The notes under the pieces: generated by a model | Database searches by the model: none | Told to the model about the DNA's origin: nothing | Seen by the model: only the letters and a program-made list of their open reading frames with translations | Translations under genes and position numbers: made by a program | Shown here: piece after piece, positions 7,759-17,967 of the stretch | Position numbering within the stretch: position 1 is the first letter of the stretch | Layout of the letters: the number at the start of each line of letters is the position of its first letter | Assembly (NCBI RefSeq): GCF_900167165.1 | Contig: NZ_FUXM01000001.1 | Location: forward strand, 1 to 64,000 | DNA length: 64,000 bases | Reading direction: 5' to 3' | From: Carboxydocella sporoproducens DSM 16521 | GTDB lineage: Bacteria; Bacillota; GCA-003054495; Carboxydocellales; Carboxydocellaceae

Positions 7759-8921
7759 ATGGACATCAAATACATCAGCCTGTTCGCTGCCAAATACTCG
7801 GAAATACCAACTAATGAAGTCATGATTGCAGCGATTAATACAATCATCCAGGCTGTTGAAGCAAAAGACAGTTATACAAAACATCACTCCCAGAAAGTAG
7901 CAGAGTATGCCAGAATCATTGCCCTGGAAATGGATCTCCCACAAGAACAGGTGGAGCAAATCTATCTGGCCGCACTATTCCACGATATCGGTAAAATCGG
8001 AGTACCCGACCAAATATTAAGAAAGCCAGATAAGTTAACAGAAGAAGAAATGACCCTGCTTAAACAGCATCCTTTAATAGCATGTCGTATTCTGGAAGGA
8101 TTTGAAAGTTTTCGGGAACTATTGCCTGCCATTGCTCAGCACCATGAATACTGGAATGGAAGCGGTTACCCCTATGGCCTGGTTGGTGAAACCATTGATT
8201 TAGGCGCCAGAATATTAGCAGTGGCAGATGCTTTTGATGCAATGACCAGTGACAGAGTATACCGTCCAGGTATGTCCCAGGAACAGGCAATCGGGATATT
8301 AATTCAAGAGGCAGGTAAACAATGGGACCCGCAGGTAGTAAATGTCTTCATTAATTGGTGGGAAAAAACTTTTAACCCTGAAGGACACCATGATTGGCAG
8401 TATAAACATATAGTAGCACTTTATAAAAATTTTTTGGAGGATGTCACAAACGGAAAGGTAAAGTTAATCAGCGATGAAGAAATTAAACACCACGAACTCG
8501 ATTACACCTATTTTACTAAAGTTTCTATTAAAAGCGTTTTTGATATATCCCAGGCCAGACAAATGTTTAGCAACTGGCTGGAAAAAATTTTAGTACCCCA
8601 GCATAAGCAAAGGATCTATTCCGTGGTTTTTTCTGAGTTAATCACAAATATTGTAAAACATGCTGGCCGGGGGCACGTACAATGGGGGTTAGATAAAAGC
8701 TATAACATCATTATTACCCTTAGAGACGAGGGAAAAGGGTTTGTGCTGGAAAAATTGCCCAATCCATCCTAATTAATGGTTTTTCCACCCGGAACTCCCT
8801 GGGAAGAGGTCTGCCGCTGGTTTTTAATCAATGTGAACAATTGCTTATCTCCTATACTGGAAAGGGTACCTTTATTTCAGTAAAACTGGCCTGTGAAAAG
8901 ATTGCTGAAAAAGAATTTTAA
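7759..8921 (+). pseudogene. HD-GYP c-di-GMP phosphodiesterase fused to a histidine-kinase-like ATPase domain, interrupted by a frameshift
   Basis: The first frame (7759-8772, 337 residues) has an HD-GYP domain, HDIGKIGVPD at residues 75-84 and HHEYWNGSGYPYG further on. HD-GYP enzymes hydrolyse c-di-GMP. A C-terminal HATPase_c/anti-sigma-like domain follows (SELITNIVKHAGRG, then LRDEGKGF). The frame stops just after GKGFVLEK. In the -1 frame the missing end of the ATPase domain continues to a stop at 8919-8921, with IAQSILINGFSTRNSLGRGL, then PLVFNQCEQLLISY and GTFISVKL. The break maps to a run of five A at 8750-8754; six would restore the frame. The HD-GYP half stays intact either way. It could be a true mutation, a phase-variable tract or a sequencing error. 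The gene sits behind a c-di-GMP riboswitch, suggesting feedback. Confidence 0.85.
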
Positions 8922-8961
8922 AAGAAGACTGCCGACGTAAAGGTCGACAGTCTTCTTTTAC
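8921..8961. terminator. Bidirectional terminator between HD-GYP and RRM genes
   Basis: A long imperfect stem (AGAAGACTG-CCGAC arm against GTCG-ACAGTCTTCT) separates two convergent genes, with A and T runs on both sides, so it can serve both strands. Confidence 0.85.
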
Positions 8962-9216
8962 TTACTGTAATTCCCTGGGTTTAGCCTCATTTACAGTAAT
9001 TGTACGTCCCTGTAGCTCCGCCCCGTTCATCGCCTGAATCATGCGATCGGCATCGGCATCATTGACTTCCACAAAACCGAAACCGCGACTGCGCCCGGTT
9101 TCCCTGTCAGTAATAATCCTGGCCCCCAGCACTTCCCCATGCTGGGAAAAGGCCCGGATTAAGTCATCCTGTTTAATGGCCCAGGGCAAATTGCCTACAT
9201 ACAATGTTGTCACCAT
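8962..9216 (-). CDS. RNA recognition motif (RRM) protein
   Basis: A single-domain 84-residue RNA-binding protein. RNP2 (LYVGNLPW) is near residues 5-12 and RNP1 (RGFGFVEV) near residues 45-52. Such proteins in bacteria bind single-stranded RNA and are often linked to cold or stress adaptation; the targets here are unknown. ATG at 9214-9216 is chosen because GGAGAGGTGGG lies at the right distance upstream; a longer frame would absorb this site. It lies downstream of nadD on the same strand, 81 bp away. Confidence 0.9.
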   Translation of the reverse strand: MVTTLYVGNLPWAIKQDDLIRAFSQHGEVLGARIITDRETGRSRGFGFVEVNDADADRMIQAMNGAELQGRTITVNEAKPRELQ

Positions 9217-9297
9217 GGTAACCCACCTCTCCAAAAATAAGTCTGCCTTTCAGGCAAGTTTAGTATTTGAATGGTGGGCGCAAAGTATGTGAGCAAA

Positions 9298-9906
9298 TTA
9301 AAACCGGTACAGGTTATTATTAACAATAAATTTTTCTACCTCGGGATGAACCAGATACTTGATGCTTTTCCCCCGGGCCACCCGGGCCCGTATGTCCGAG
9401 GAGGAAATAGCCAGAGAGGGCACTGTAAAGGGCCGGATTCGCTGTCCCAGCTGCGTTCCCAGCCGTCCCTGCACCTCCCGCAATTGCTCCAGCTCAAAAC
9501 CCGGCCTTGTAACAGCAATAAAATGACATAAGGCCAGCAATTCCCGCACCCGGTGCCAGGTCAGAATCTCCAGCACCGCATCGGCCCCGGTGATGAAATA
9601 GAGCTCCTGGTAATTCCCCTGGTCCAGCAGCTGCCGAACCGTATCGTATGTATATGAAGGCCCTGGCCTTTCCAGCTCCAGCAGGCAAAGCTGAAAACAG
9701 GGATTGTCCGCTATGGCCAGCCTGACCATTTCCGCCCTTAGCTCCGCCGCTGTCACTTTTGCCCCCTGTTTATGGGGGGGCTGGCCGGAGGGAACGAACA
9801 GCACCCGATCCAGCCCCAGTTCATCCGCAACTTCCTGAGCCACCACCAGGTGGCCTAAATGGATGGGATCAAAAGTCCCACCCATCACCGCAACCCGCTT
9901 ATCCAT
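9298..9906 (-). CDS. nadD: Nicotinate-nucleotide adenylyltransferase
   Basis: A 202-residue enzyme making deamido-NAD from nicotinate mononucleotide and ATP. The nucleotidyltransferase signature GGTFDPIHLGH is at residues 9-19, and ISSSDIRARVARG with the downstream YLVHPEV is at the C terminus. The length is normal. In most Firmicutes nadD lies between yhbY and yqeK. Here the proline genes lie upstream of it, and the RRM, HD-GYP and ybaK-like genes lie between it and yqeK. A small Cys-rich gene starts 189 bp upstream and ends 15 bp before nadD. Confidence 0.97.
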   Translation of the reverse strand: MDKRVAVMGGTFDPIHLGHLVVAQEVADELGLDRVLFVPSGQPPHKQGAKVTAAELRAEMVRLAIADNPCFQLCLLELERPGPSYTYDTVRQLLDQGNYQELYFITGADAVLEILTWHRVRELLALCHFIAVTRPGFELEQLREVQGRLGTQLGQRIRPFTVPSLAISSSDIRARVARGKSIKYLVHPEVEKFIVNNNLYRF

Positions 9907-9921
9907 GGTCCACTCCTTGCC

Positions 9922-10095
9922 TCACATTCCCAGCAATTCCCGATAAACACTCCAGACCCGATCTTCTAGATGCTGGCGACAATCTTTGCACACACACCAG
10001 CAGGCTTCTGTTACTTCCCCATCTGCCAGAATCCAGCTACAGACCAGGTCAGCCTGCCCTTCCCTGCCACACAGTTGACAGCTCTTGCACACCAT
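9922..10095 (-). CDS. Small cysteine-rich (zinc-ribbon-like) protein
   Basis: A 57-residue frame starting MVCKSCQLCGREG. It has nine cysteines: a CxxCxxC cluster near the start (Cys3, 6, 9), one at 19, and CxCxCxxC near residues 32-39. This layout suggests a zinc-binding fold; I do not recognise a named family. The ATG at 10093-10095 follows AAGGGGTG at good spacing. The stop is 15 bp before nadD, so the two are probably cotranscribed. The ribosome binding site lies in the 3' arm of an 11-bp hairpin (10106-10148) that could mask it. Confidence 0.65.
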   Translation of the reverse strand: MVCKSCQLCGREGQADLVCSWILADGEVTEACWCVCKDCRQHLEDRVWSVYRELLGM

Positions 10096-10105
10096 GGCCT
10101 TTCAC

Positions 10106-10148
10106 CCCTTTGTCGCCGATTTGTAATAACAGCATAAGCGACAAAGGG
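10106..10148 (-). promoter_or_regulatory. Hairpin overlapping the ribosome binding site of the Cys-rich gene
   Basis: CCCTTTGTCGC (10106-10116) and GCGACAAAGGG (10138-10148) form a perfect 11-bp stem with a 21-base loop. In the minus-strand transcript the 3' arm carries AAAGGGG, the ribosome binding site of the gene starting at 10095. Translational masking is possible but untested. Confidence 0.45.
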
Positions 10149-10253
10149 CTGTCCGGACCAGTTCTTTTCCGGCAACCGCCAAAAATATCCCCTGAGCAGC
10201 AGAAAAGAGACTTGTTCTGTCATGTACTATCAAAAAACAAAAATATCTCCCGT

Positions 10254-11510
10254 TTACTCCCTGATTTGACCTTCACCATAAACAATATACTTGATGGTTG
10301 TCAATTCCGTCAATCCCATCGGCCCCCTGGCATGCAATTTCTGGGTACTGATCCCAATTTCCGCCCCGAAACCGAACTGGAAACCATCAGTAAAACGGGT
10401 AGAGGCATTTACATAGACGGCAGCCGCATCCACTTCCTGCAGGAAGCGCCGGGCAGTAAAATAGTTGCTGGTCACAATCGCTTCTGAATGTTTGGTACCA
10501 TACAGGTAGATATGCTCCAGAGCCTCATCCAGGGAATCCACTACCCGGATGGCCAGAATCAGATCAAGAAATTCCGTGGCCCAATCGTCCTCAGTAGCGG
10601 GTTGAATCCCCGGCACCAGACTCCGGGTGACAGGACAGCCCCTCAGCTCTACCCCCAGCTCCGTCAGCCTTTCTGCCAGGCCGGGCAAAAATTCGGCGGC
10701 TACCTCCCGGTGGACCAGCAGAGTCTCCATGGCATTGCAAACCGCCGGCCGCTGGGTTTTGGCGTTGATCACAATTTCCTCCGCCATGGCCAGATCGGCT
10801 TCCGCATCCACATAAACATGACAGTTGCCCACCCCGGTTTCAATTACCGGCACGCTGGCATTTTCCACCACCGTGCGAATCAGCCCGGCACCCCCCCGGG
10901 GAATGAGGACATCCAGATAGCCATTTAAACGCAACATAACATTGACCGCTTCCCGGCCAGTGATTTCAATCAGCTGAATGGCCCCTTCCGGCAGACCCAC
11001 CTCCCGGGCCGCCCGGGAAATAATCCGGGCAATGGCGGTATTGGAATGAATGGCTTCCGAGCCGCCACGCAAAAGCACAGCATTGCCGGTTTTCAGACAG
11101 AGAGCAGCCGCATCCACCGTGACATTGGGCCGGGCCTCATAGATTATGCCCACTACACCCAGCGGCACCCGCATTTGTCCGATCTGTAACCCATTGGGGC
11201 GGGTCCACATTTTTACCACTTCCCCAACCGGATCCGGCAAAGCGGCTACCTGGCGTAACCCTTCTGCCATGTCGGCAATGCGCTTTTCCGTCAATAACAA
11301 CCGATCCAGCAGGGCCTGGGAGAGCCCCTTCTGCCGTCCTGCCTCCATATCCTGGGCATTGGCCCGCAATATCTCATCTGACCGCTGTTGCAAAGCCTCG
11401 GCCATGGCCAGTAAGGCTGCATTCTTGACATCGGTGCTGGCAGCAGCCAGCTGCCGGGCCGCCTTCTGGGCCAGTTTGGCTTTTTCCACTACATACTGCC
11501 GTACATCCAT
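10254..11510 (-). CDS. proA: Glutamate-5-semialdehyde dehydrogenase (gamma-glutamyl phosphate reductase)
   Basis: A 418-residue enzyme for the second step of proline synthesis, reducing gamma-glutamyl phosphate with NADPH. The aldehyde-dehydrogenase-like fold shows [12 protein letters not shown], the IPRGGAGLI motif, the catalytic cysteine in [12 protein letters not shown], and the C-terminal [24 protein letters not shown] motif of ProA. The length is normal. It follows proB with a 12-bp gap in the same direction, forming the usual proBA unit. Confidence 0.97.
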   Translation of the reverse strand: MDVRQYVVEKAKLAQKAARQLAAASTDVKNAALLAMAEALQQRSDEILRANAQDMEAGRQKGLSQALLDRLLLTEKRIADMAEGLRQVAALPDPVGEVVKMWTRPNGLQIGQMRVPLGVVGIIYEARPNVTVDAAALCLKTGNAVLLRGGSEAIHSNTAIARIISRAAREVGLPEGAIQLIEITGREAVNVMLRLNGYLDVLIPRGGAGLIRTVVENASVPVIETGVGNCHVYVDAEADLAMAEEIVINAKTQRPAVCNAMETLLVHREVAAEFLPGLAERLTELGVELRGCPVTRSLVPGIQPATEDDWATEFLDLILAIRVVDSLDEALEHIYLYGTKHSEAIVTSNYFTARRFLQEVDAAAVYVNASTRFTDGFQFGFGAEIGISTQKLHARGPMGLTELTTIKYIVYGEGQIRE

Positions 11511-11522
11511 CCTATACCCTCC

Positions 11523-12653
11523 CTATAAAACCACCAGATTATCCCGGTGAATCACTTCATCATAGTTTTTATGACCTAATAGCCGTTCAATCGCCTCGGT
11601 TTTCAGACCCTTGATCTGCTCCAGCTCAGTAGCACTGTAGTTGACCAGTCCCCGGGCGATCTCCCGTCCTTCCCGGTCCACCACCGTTACCACCTGTCCC
11701 TCGCTGAAGCTGCCCTCTACCGCTAGCAAGCCGCTGGCTAACAGACTCTTGCGCCCCTTAACCAGAGCGCGGACAGCACCGTCATCCACTACCAGCCGCC
11801 CTTTCACACCAGGGCTGAAGGCAATCCAGCGCTTACGGGCCTGCAGGGGATGGTCCTGGGGTTTAAACCAGGTGCCAACCTCCTCTCCGGCCAGGATATC
11901 CTGAATCACTCCGGGCCGGGAACCATCAGCAATTACCATAGCCGTTCCGGAAGAAACAGCGATTTTGGCTGCCTGGATTTTAGTCGCCATTCCTCCGGTA
12001 CCCAGCTGAGTCCCCGCTCCCCCGGCCATAGCCTCAATTTCCGGGGTAATCTCCGCCACCCAGTTGAGCAAACGGGCATCAGGCTGGCTGCGCGGATCAG
12101 CCTCATACAGGCCAGCGATATCGGAAAGCAAAATAAGCAGATCAGCTTCCACCAGACTGGCCACCAGGGCGGAAAGGGTATCATTGTCCCCGAACTTGAT
12201 TTCCTCCACCGCCACCGCATCATTTTCATTTATGATTGGAATTACTTCCAGCTTCAGCAGGGTAAACAGGGCATTGCGAGCATTCAGAAACCGGGAACGA
12301 TGGGCCACATCCTCCCGGGTCAGGAGAATCTGGGCCACCGTCTGACCATATTCGGCGAACAATTTTTCATACATATGCAATAATATCCCCTGTCCCACCG
12401 CAGCCGCGGCCTGCTTTTCCGGGATGGTGCGAGGCCGTCGTTTCAAACCCAGCTTGCCGATCCCGGCCCCTACTGCTCCGGAAGTAACCAGAATCACCTG
12501 TAAACCCCGGTTATGTAAATCAGCCAGCTGGTGCACCAGCGCCTCCATGTGCTGCAGGTTGAGCCGCCCGCTACTGTGGGTCAGGGTAGATGAACCAACC
12601 TTGACAACTACCCTTTTTACCTGCTTCAGATATCTCTTTCTCTCCTCAACCAT
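11523..12653 (-). CDS. proB: Glutamate 5-kinase with PUA domain
   Basis: A 376-residue enzyme phosphorylating glutamate in the first, feedback-controlled step of proline synthesis. The amino-acid kinase domain shows [11 protein letters not shown] at the start, [34 protein letters not shown] and [14 protein letters not shown]-terminal PUA domain runs from about residue 275 ([25 protein letters not shown]). The ATG at 12651-12653 is preferred because GGAGGGG lies five bases upstream; a GTG five codons earlier would use that site as coding. It overlaps no neighbour and is followed by proA. Confidence 0.97.
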   Translation of the reverse strand: MVEERKRYLKQVKRVVVKVGSSTLTHSSGRLNLQHMEALVHQLADLHNRGLQVILVTSGAVGAGIGKLGLKRRPRTIPEKQAAAAVGQGILLHMYEKLFAEYGQTVAQILLTREDVAHRSRFLNARNALFTLLKLEVIPIINENDAVAVEEIKFGDNDTLSALVASLVEADLLILLSDIAGLYEADPRSQPDARLLNWVAEITPEIEAMAGGAGTQLGTGGMATKIQAAKIAVSSGTAMVIADGSRPGVIQDILAGEEVGTWFKPQDHPLQARKRWIAFSPGVKGRLVVDDGAVRALVKGRKSLLASGLLAVEGSFSEGQVVTVVDREGREIARGLVNYSATELEQIKGLKTEAIERLLGHKNYDEVIHRDNLVVL

Positions 12654-12680
12654 CTTGCTCCCCTCCACACCGTAAATCGC

Positions 12681-12974
12681 TTATCCGGGTAATTGAATTT
12701 GCGGCTTTTGGGCCGGTCGATAGAAGAGGAGATTGTGCCCGATCATCTGTACCAGCTCGGCCCCGGTACCTTCTGCCAGCCGGCGAGCAATGTCTTCCTT
12801 TTCTTCGAGACAGTTTTTCAGCACCCGGACCTTGACCAGCTCGCGGGCCTCCAGAGTTTCATCCAGCTGCTGAATGACAGTGGGAGTGACCCCACCTTTA
12901 CCAATCTGAACGGTGACGGGTTCTAAACTGCCCAATCCCCGGAGATAGCGTTTCTGTTTCCCTGTCAATACCAT
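12681..12974 (-). CDS. yhbY: YhbY-type CRM-domain RNA-binding protein
   Basis: A 97-residue single CRM-domain protein associated with assembly of the large ribosomal subunit. The family pattern LTGKQKRYLRGLG, then VQIGKGGVTPTVIQQLDETLEARELVKVRVL, is complete, including the GKGG loop. It lies between obgE and proB on the same strand; proximity to obgE is conserved in Firmicutes and fits a ribosome-assembly role. Confidence 0.95.
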   Translation of the reverse strand: MVLTGKQKRYLRGLGSLEPVTVQIGKGGVTPTVIQQLDETLEARELVKVRVLKNCLEEKEDIARRLAEGTGAELVQMIGHNLLFYRPAQKPQIQLPG

Positions 12975-13111
12975 GAATTTTGCACCTCATTCGTTTAAGT
13001 TTGGCTTATATTATACCATAAAAAAAAGGGTCTCTCCACCCCGGTAGTTATCATCTGCATACATCGTTTCCAATCCCAGCTAATATTATTTTATGGAAGG
13101 AGGTAAGTCCA

Positions 13112-13342
13112 ATGATAAAAAACGGTTTTTTCGGATTTATCCTGGCTGTTGTGACTGTTGTCTGGCACCTACTCCATTGCGCTCTCCCGGTAATTTTACC
13201 TCTCCTGGTCAGCCTTGGTATACTAGTACCGCAGCACTGGCATTTAATCAGTATTCCATGGCCTGTTACCGCTCTGGCCTCCATCTGGATTATATATTAT
13301 TTATTACGTCAGCGGATAATTATTTTTTACGTTAGAAAATAA
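13112..13342 (+). CDS. Small hypothetical membrane protein
   Basis: A 76-residue protein with two hydrophobic segments (about residues 5-37 and 45-65) and a positively charged C terminus, so probably two membrane helices. I do not recognise a family. The start is supported by a near-perfect AAGGAGGT site eight bases upstream. It is a lone plus-strand gene placed between yhbY and obgE, both on the minus strand, and ends 11 bp before the obgE stop. Nothing indicates a function. Confidence 0.65.
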   Translation: MIKNGFFGFILAVVTVVWHLLHCALPVILPLLVSLGILVPQHWHLISIPWPVTALASIWIIYYLLRQRIIIFYVRK

Positions 13343-13353
13343 AAAGGCAGGCT

Positions 13354-15112
<1,759 letters not shown>

Positions 15113-15131
15113 GACTCCCTCACCTTCCCCC

Positions 15132-15168
15132 GCAAAGATAAAGACCCCAGCCAGAGGCTGGCTGGGGT
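15132..15168 (-). terminator. Terminator after rpmA
   Basis: A perfect 11-bp stem (ACCCCAGCCAG at 15144-15154 with its complement at 15158-15168, loop of 3) is followed on the minus strand by CTTTATCTTT. It separates the rplU-prp-rpmA unit from spo0B-obgE, where read-through or a second promoter must feed the later genes. Confidence 0.88.
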
Positions 15169-15173
15169 AAATC

Positions 15174-15473
15174 TTACAGAGCCGCTTCCACAGGATATAC
15201 GCTGACCTGTTTCTTGTCGCGACCTTTTCTTTCAAAGCGCACAACCCCGTCGATCAGGGCGAACAGGGTATCATCCTTGCCGATACCGACATTGCGGCCA
15301 GGGTGAATCTTGGTTCCCCGCTGGCGCACCAGGATATTGCCGGCCAGTACAACCTGGCCATCATGCCGCTTGACCCCCAGCCGCTTGGCTTCAGAGTCCC
15401 GGCCGTTCTTGGAAGAACCTACCCCTTTTTTCTGAGCGAACAGTTGCAGGTTCTGCAGATTCAGCTTTAACAT
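15174..15473 (-). CDS. rpmA: Ribosomal protein bL27 with cleavable N-terminal extension
   Basis: A 99-residue bL27, a component near the peptidyl-transferase centre of the 50S subunit. Unlike E. coli L27 it starts with a short extension, [17 protein letters not shown]. In Firmicutes the protease Prp cuts such an extension after the LxLF-type motif to expose the functional N terminus. The core [21 protein letters not shown] is typical. ATG at 15471-15473 is chosen from the AGGAGGTGG site; it overlaps the prp stop in TGATG. Confidence 0.97.
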   Translation of the reverse strand: MLKLNLQNLQLFAQKKGVGSSKNGRDSEAKRLGVKRHDGQVVLAGNILVRQRGTKIHPGRNVGIGKDDTLFALIDGVVRFERKGRDKKQVSVYPVEAAL

Positions 15474-15817
15474 CAGGTCCACCTCCTCTTGATCACAGTT
15501 ACATGTTCGGGGTGGTCGGCTGACAGCTGTTCAGCGTTTAGTGCCAGCGTTTCTGTCAAAACTCGGGCCTGGAGGCGCCGGTCAGCCGCCAGATTATCAG
15601 GTAACACACAGTACAGGTAACCATCAGCCACCGTCAGTTCCCGGGGCTCAACGCCTGCCACCTCGGTTAGTCCGTTGGTGATAGCCAGAGCCAGCATGGA
15701 AACCACTCCGCAGAGGAAGTCATAAGTCTCCCCGGGACGGCGCGCACCAGCATGTCCGCTGAAACGGTAAGCCTTGATTTCCCCTGTACCGGTCCGGAAA
15801 ATTTCGATGGTAATCAT
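15473..15817 (-). CDS. prp: Ribosomal-processing cysteine protease Prp
   Basis: A 114-residue protease (also called YsxB) that removes the N-terminal extension of bL27. The family catalytic pair is visible: His22 in FSGHAG and Cys36 in [14 protein letters not shown]. It lies between rplU (2-bp gap) and rpmA (1-bp overlap), the conserved Firmicute order, and its substrate is the gene immediately downstream. Confidence 0.95.
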   Translation of the reverse strand: MITIEIFRTGTGEIKAYRFSGHAGARRPGETYDFLCGVVSMLALAITNGLTEVAGVEPRELTVADGYLYCVLPDNLAADRRLQARVLTETLALNAEQLSADHPEHVTVIKRRWT

Positions 15818-15819
15818 AG

Positions 15820-16131
15820 TTAGGCCATAATCTTTTCCACTACAACCTTGGTGTAGGGTTGACGATGACCTTGCTTACGGCGATAGTTTTTCTTGGGCTT
15901 GTACTTGAAGACAATGATCTTCTTGCCTTTGCCGTGTTCCAGCACTTTCAGTACAGCCTTGGCCCCCGGTACGGTAGGATTGCCCACTACCAGCTGGCCA
16001 TCTTTTGCTACAGCCAGAACCTGGTCCAGTTCCACAGTAGCGCCAACTTCTGCATTCAGCTTTTCAACCCGCAGTACATCTCCTTCCTGTACCCGGTACT
16101 GCTTACCGCCAGTTTGGATAATTGCGTACAT
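15820..16131 (-). CDS. rplU: Ribosomal protein bL21
   Basis: A 103-residue 50S subunit protein. It has the standard start [25 protein letters not shown] and the C-terminal basic segment [19 protein letters not shown] that contacts 23S rRNA. First gene of the rplU-prp-rpmA operon. It has its own consensus promoter at 16222-16250 and about 80 bases of leader, where an L21 autoregulatory leader is known in other Firmicutes. Confidence 0.98.
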   Translation of the reverse strand: MYAIIQTGGKQYRVQEGDVLRVEKLNAEVGATVELDQVLAVAKDGQLVVGNPTVPGAKAVLKVLEHGKGKKIIVFKYKPKKNYRRKQGHRQPYTKVVVEKIMA

Positions 16132-16214
16132 GCTTGCACCTCCCTATTCCAGACTCGCCGAAAGCAGGCAGGCCTGTCGGCCATTTTCCGGCCCCTTTCG
16201 TGCGGTTGTGAACA
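16132..16214 (-). promoter_or_regulatory. Leader of rplU, candidate L21 regulatory leader
   Basis: From the expected start near 16215 the leader reads GAGTGTTCACAACCGCACG, then AAAGGGGCCGG, then paired GGCCGACAGGCC-type segments before the AGGGAGGTG ribosome binding site. The position and the conserved-looking ACAACCGC segment fit the L21 leader family, but I could not compare it with the family model. Confidence 0.45.
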
Positions 16215-16221
16215 CTCAATT

Positions 16222-16250
16222 ATTCTACCGGAAAAGGACAGAAATGTCAA
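16222..16250 (-). promoter_or_regulatory. SigA promoter of rplU-prp-rpmA
   Basis: TTGACA (16245-16250) and TAGAAT (16222-16227) are separated by 17 bp on the minus strand. The -35 box overlaps the last codon of rng. Confidence 0.87.
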
Positions 16251-17962
16251 GTAACAATCCGCAAAATCCGGGCCCGGGCAGAAGTTTTCTGCACCCGGGT
16301 CACTTCAACCTGCAGCTTTTCCCCAATAAAAGCCCCACCGCCATCGATATTGATGACAAAACCATGATAGCGGGCAATCCCATCCCGAGGATTGCCGGTG
16401 TGGGGCTCTTCCACCTTGAGTTGCAGCACCTGTCCCAATTTGACAGGAATATTGTTTTCCAGTTCAGCCCGGGATGACAGGGCCCGCAGGTTAAATTGCT
16501 CCAGATGTAACTCCTGATTACCCCGAATCAAAATCTCCCGGCGGGTGCGGCTTTCCAGCTCTCTCAGGCCGCTGCCACCACTGCCGATGAGCAAGGCAGC
16601 CACCGCTGGATGGACTTCCACCAGAATGGCCTCGCCCAGGGTGCGGCTGCAGAGCTCATAGAGGGCCTGTCTGACCTTGATGGCGACCGTCTCCTCGGAG
16701 AGCACCAGGCCCCGGCCTTCACAGTAGGGACAGGGGCGCATCAACAGGCTTTCCAGGCCGGAGCGGGTTTTCTTGCGGGTTATTTCCACCAGACCCAGCT
16801 GGGTAATACCCAGCACATGGGTTTTAGTCCGGTCCTTCCTGATTTCCTCCTCCAGTACTGCCAGCACCTGTTGCCGGTGCTCCTCGGTCGCCATATCGAT
16901 AAAATCAACAATAATAATGCCGCCCAGATTGCGCAGGCGCATCTGGCGCACGATTTCCCGGGCCGCCTCCAGATTGGTATGCAGCACCGTCTCCTCCAGG
17001 TCCTTCTGACCCACATATTTACCGGTATTGACATCGATGGCAGTCAAAGCCTCGGTCTGGTCGATAACCAGATAACCGCCGCTTTTCAGCCAGACCCGGC
17101 GTTTTAAAGCCTTTTCCAGCTCGGCTTCCAGGTTGAAGCGCTGGAAGAGGTTTTCCCCCTCAAACAGCTGCACCCGGTATTTCAACTGAGGAGCCATCAG
17201 GTCCAGCAGTTCCAGTACCTTTTCATAGGCATGGCGCTGATCGATCATTACCCGTTCAATTTCTTCCGTAAACAAATCCCGAACCAGGCGCTGCACCAGA
17301 TCCAAATCCCGGTGCACCAGACTGGGCACTCCCCCACCAGTGCTGCGCATCTGGATGCGCTTCCACAGTTTCAGCAGCATCTCCAGATCCTGCTGCAGCT
17401 CACTGGCCGACATACCTTCTGCCACCGTTCGTACGATCACCCCGATTTTAGGGGGCCGCAGCTTTTCCGCCAGTTCCCGCAGACGCTGTCTTTCCTCTTC
17501 ATCTTCAATGCGGCGGCTGACCCCGACATAGTCCACGGTAGGCATCAGCACCAGATAACGGCCCGGCAGGGTAATATGGGTGGTAATGCGAGCCCCTTTG
17601 GTGCCCAGGGGTTCCTTGGTGATTTGCACCAGCAACTCCTGGCCTTCCTTGACCACATCGGTAATATTGGCCCGGGGCCGCTTTTCCTGTGGTAAAGGGG
17701 TTTCCTCCTCCCCCAGAAACTCCTCTGGCAGCCGCTGGGGCACGGCATCATCCACATAGAGAAAGGCATTCTTCTCCAGGCCGATATTGACAAAAGCGGC
17801 CTGCATCCCCGGCAGGACATTTTCCACCCGGCCCCGGTAGATATTGCCCACCAGGCGCTGGGCCTGGGAGCGCTCCACCAGTACCTCCACCAGCTGGCCT
17901 TCTTCCAGCATGGCAACCCGGGTCTCTTCCTCTCTAACATTCACAACCAGTTCTCTGCCCAA
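16247..17962 (-). CDS. rng: Ribonuclease G/E family endoribonuclease
   Basis: About 571 residues. An N-terminal S1 RNA-binding domain (GNIYRGRVENVLPGMQAAFVNIGLEKNAFLYVDD) is followed by the RNase H-like/DNase I-like catalytic region: GGYLVIDQTEALTAIDVNTGK and GGIIIVDFIDM carry the metal-binding aspartates. The Zn-link cysteines are in RPCPYCEGRG. The C-terminal scaffold of RNase E is absent, so it resembles RNase G. Start choice is uncertain. TTG at 17962 has GGGGTGAG at proper spacing, while GTG at 17971 would overlap that site; the ribosome binding site lies inside the end of the upstream gene. Confidence 0.93.
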   Translation of the reverse strand: MGRELVVNVREEETRVAMLEEGQLVEVLVERSQAQRLVGNIYRGRVENVLPGMQAAFVNIGLEKNAFLYVDDAVPQRLPEEFLGEEETPLPQEKRPRANITDVVKEGQELLVQITKEPLGTKGARITTHITLPGRYLVLMPTVDYVGVSRRIEDEEERQRLRELAEKLRPPKIGVIVRTVAEGMSASELQQDLEMLLKLWKRIQMRSTGGGVPSLVHRDLDLVQRLVRDLFTEEIERVMIDQRHAYEKVLELLDLMAPQLKYRVQLFEGENLFQRFNLEAELEKALKRRVWLKSGGYLVIDQTEALTAIDVNTGKYVGQKDLEETVLHTNLEAAREIVRQMRLRNLGGIIIVDFIDMATEEHRQQVLAVLEEEIRKDRTKTHVLGITQLGLVEITRKKTRSGLESLLMRPCPYCEGRGLVLSEETVAIKVRQALYELCSRTLGEAILVEVHPAVAALLIGSGGSGLRELESRTRREILIRGNQELHLEQFNLRALSSRAELENNIPVKLGQVLQLKVEEPHTGNPRDGIARYHGFVINIDGGGAFIGEKLQVEVTRVQKTSARARILRIVT

Positions 17963-17967
17963 AGGGC

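Noticed and set aside
8750-8772. Programmed -1 ribosomal frameshift in the HD-GYP/ATPase gene
   Set aside because: The A5 run does not form a good slippery heptamer in the zero frame (GGA-AAA-A with GAA in the P site), and no stable downstream stem or upstream Shine-Dalgarno-like stimulator was evident.
9240-9260. Short TGCCT/AGGCA hairpin as nadD terminator
   Set aside because: A five-pair stem with an interrupted T tract just before the RRM ribosome binding site is too weak to call.
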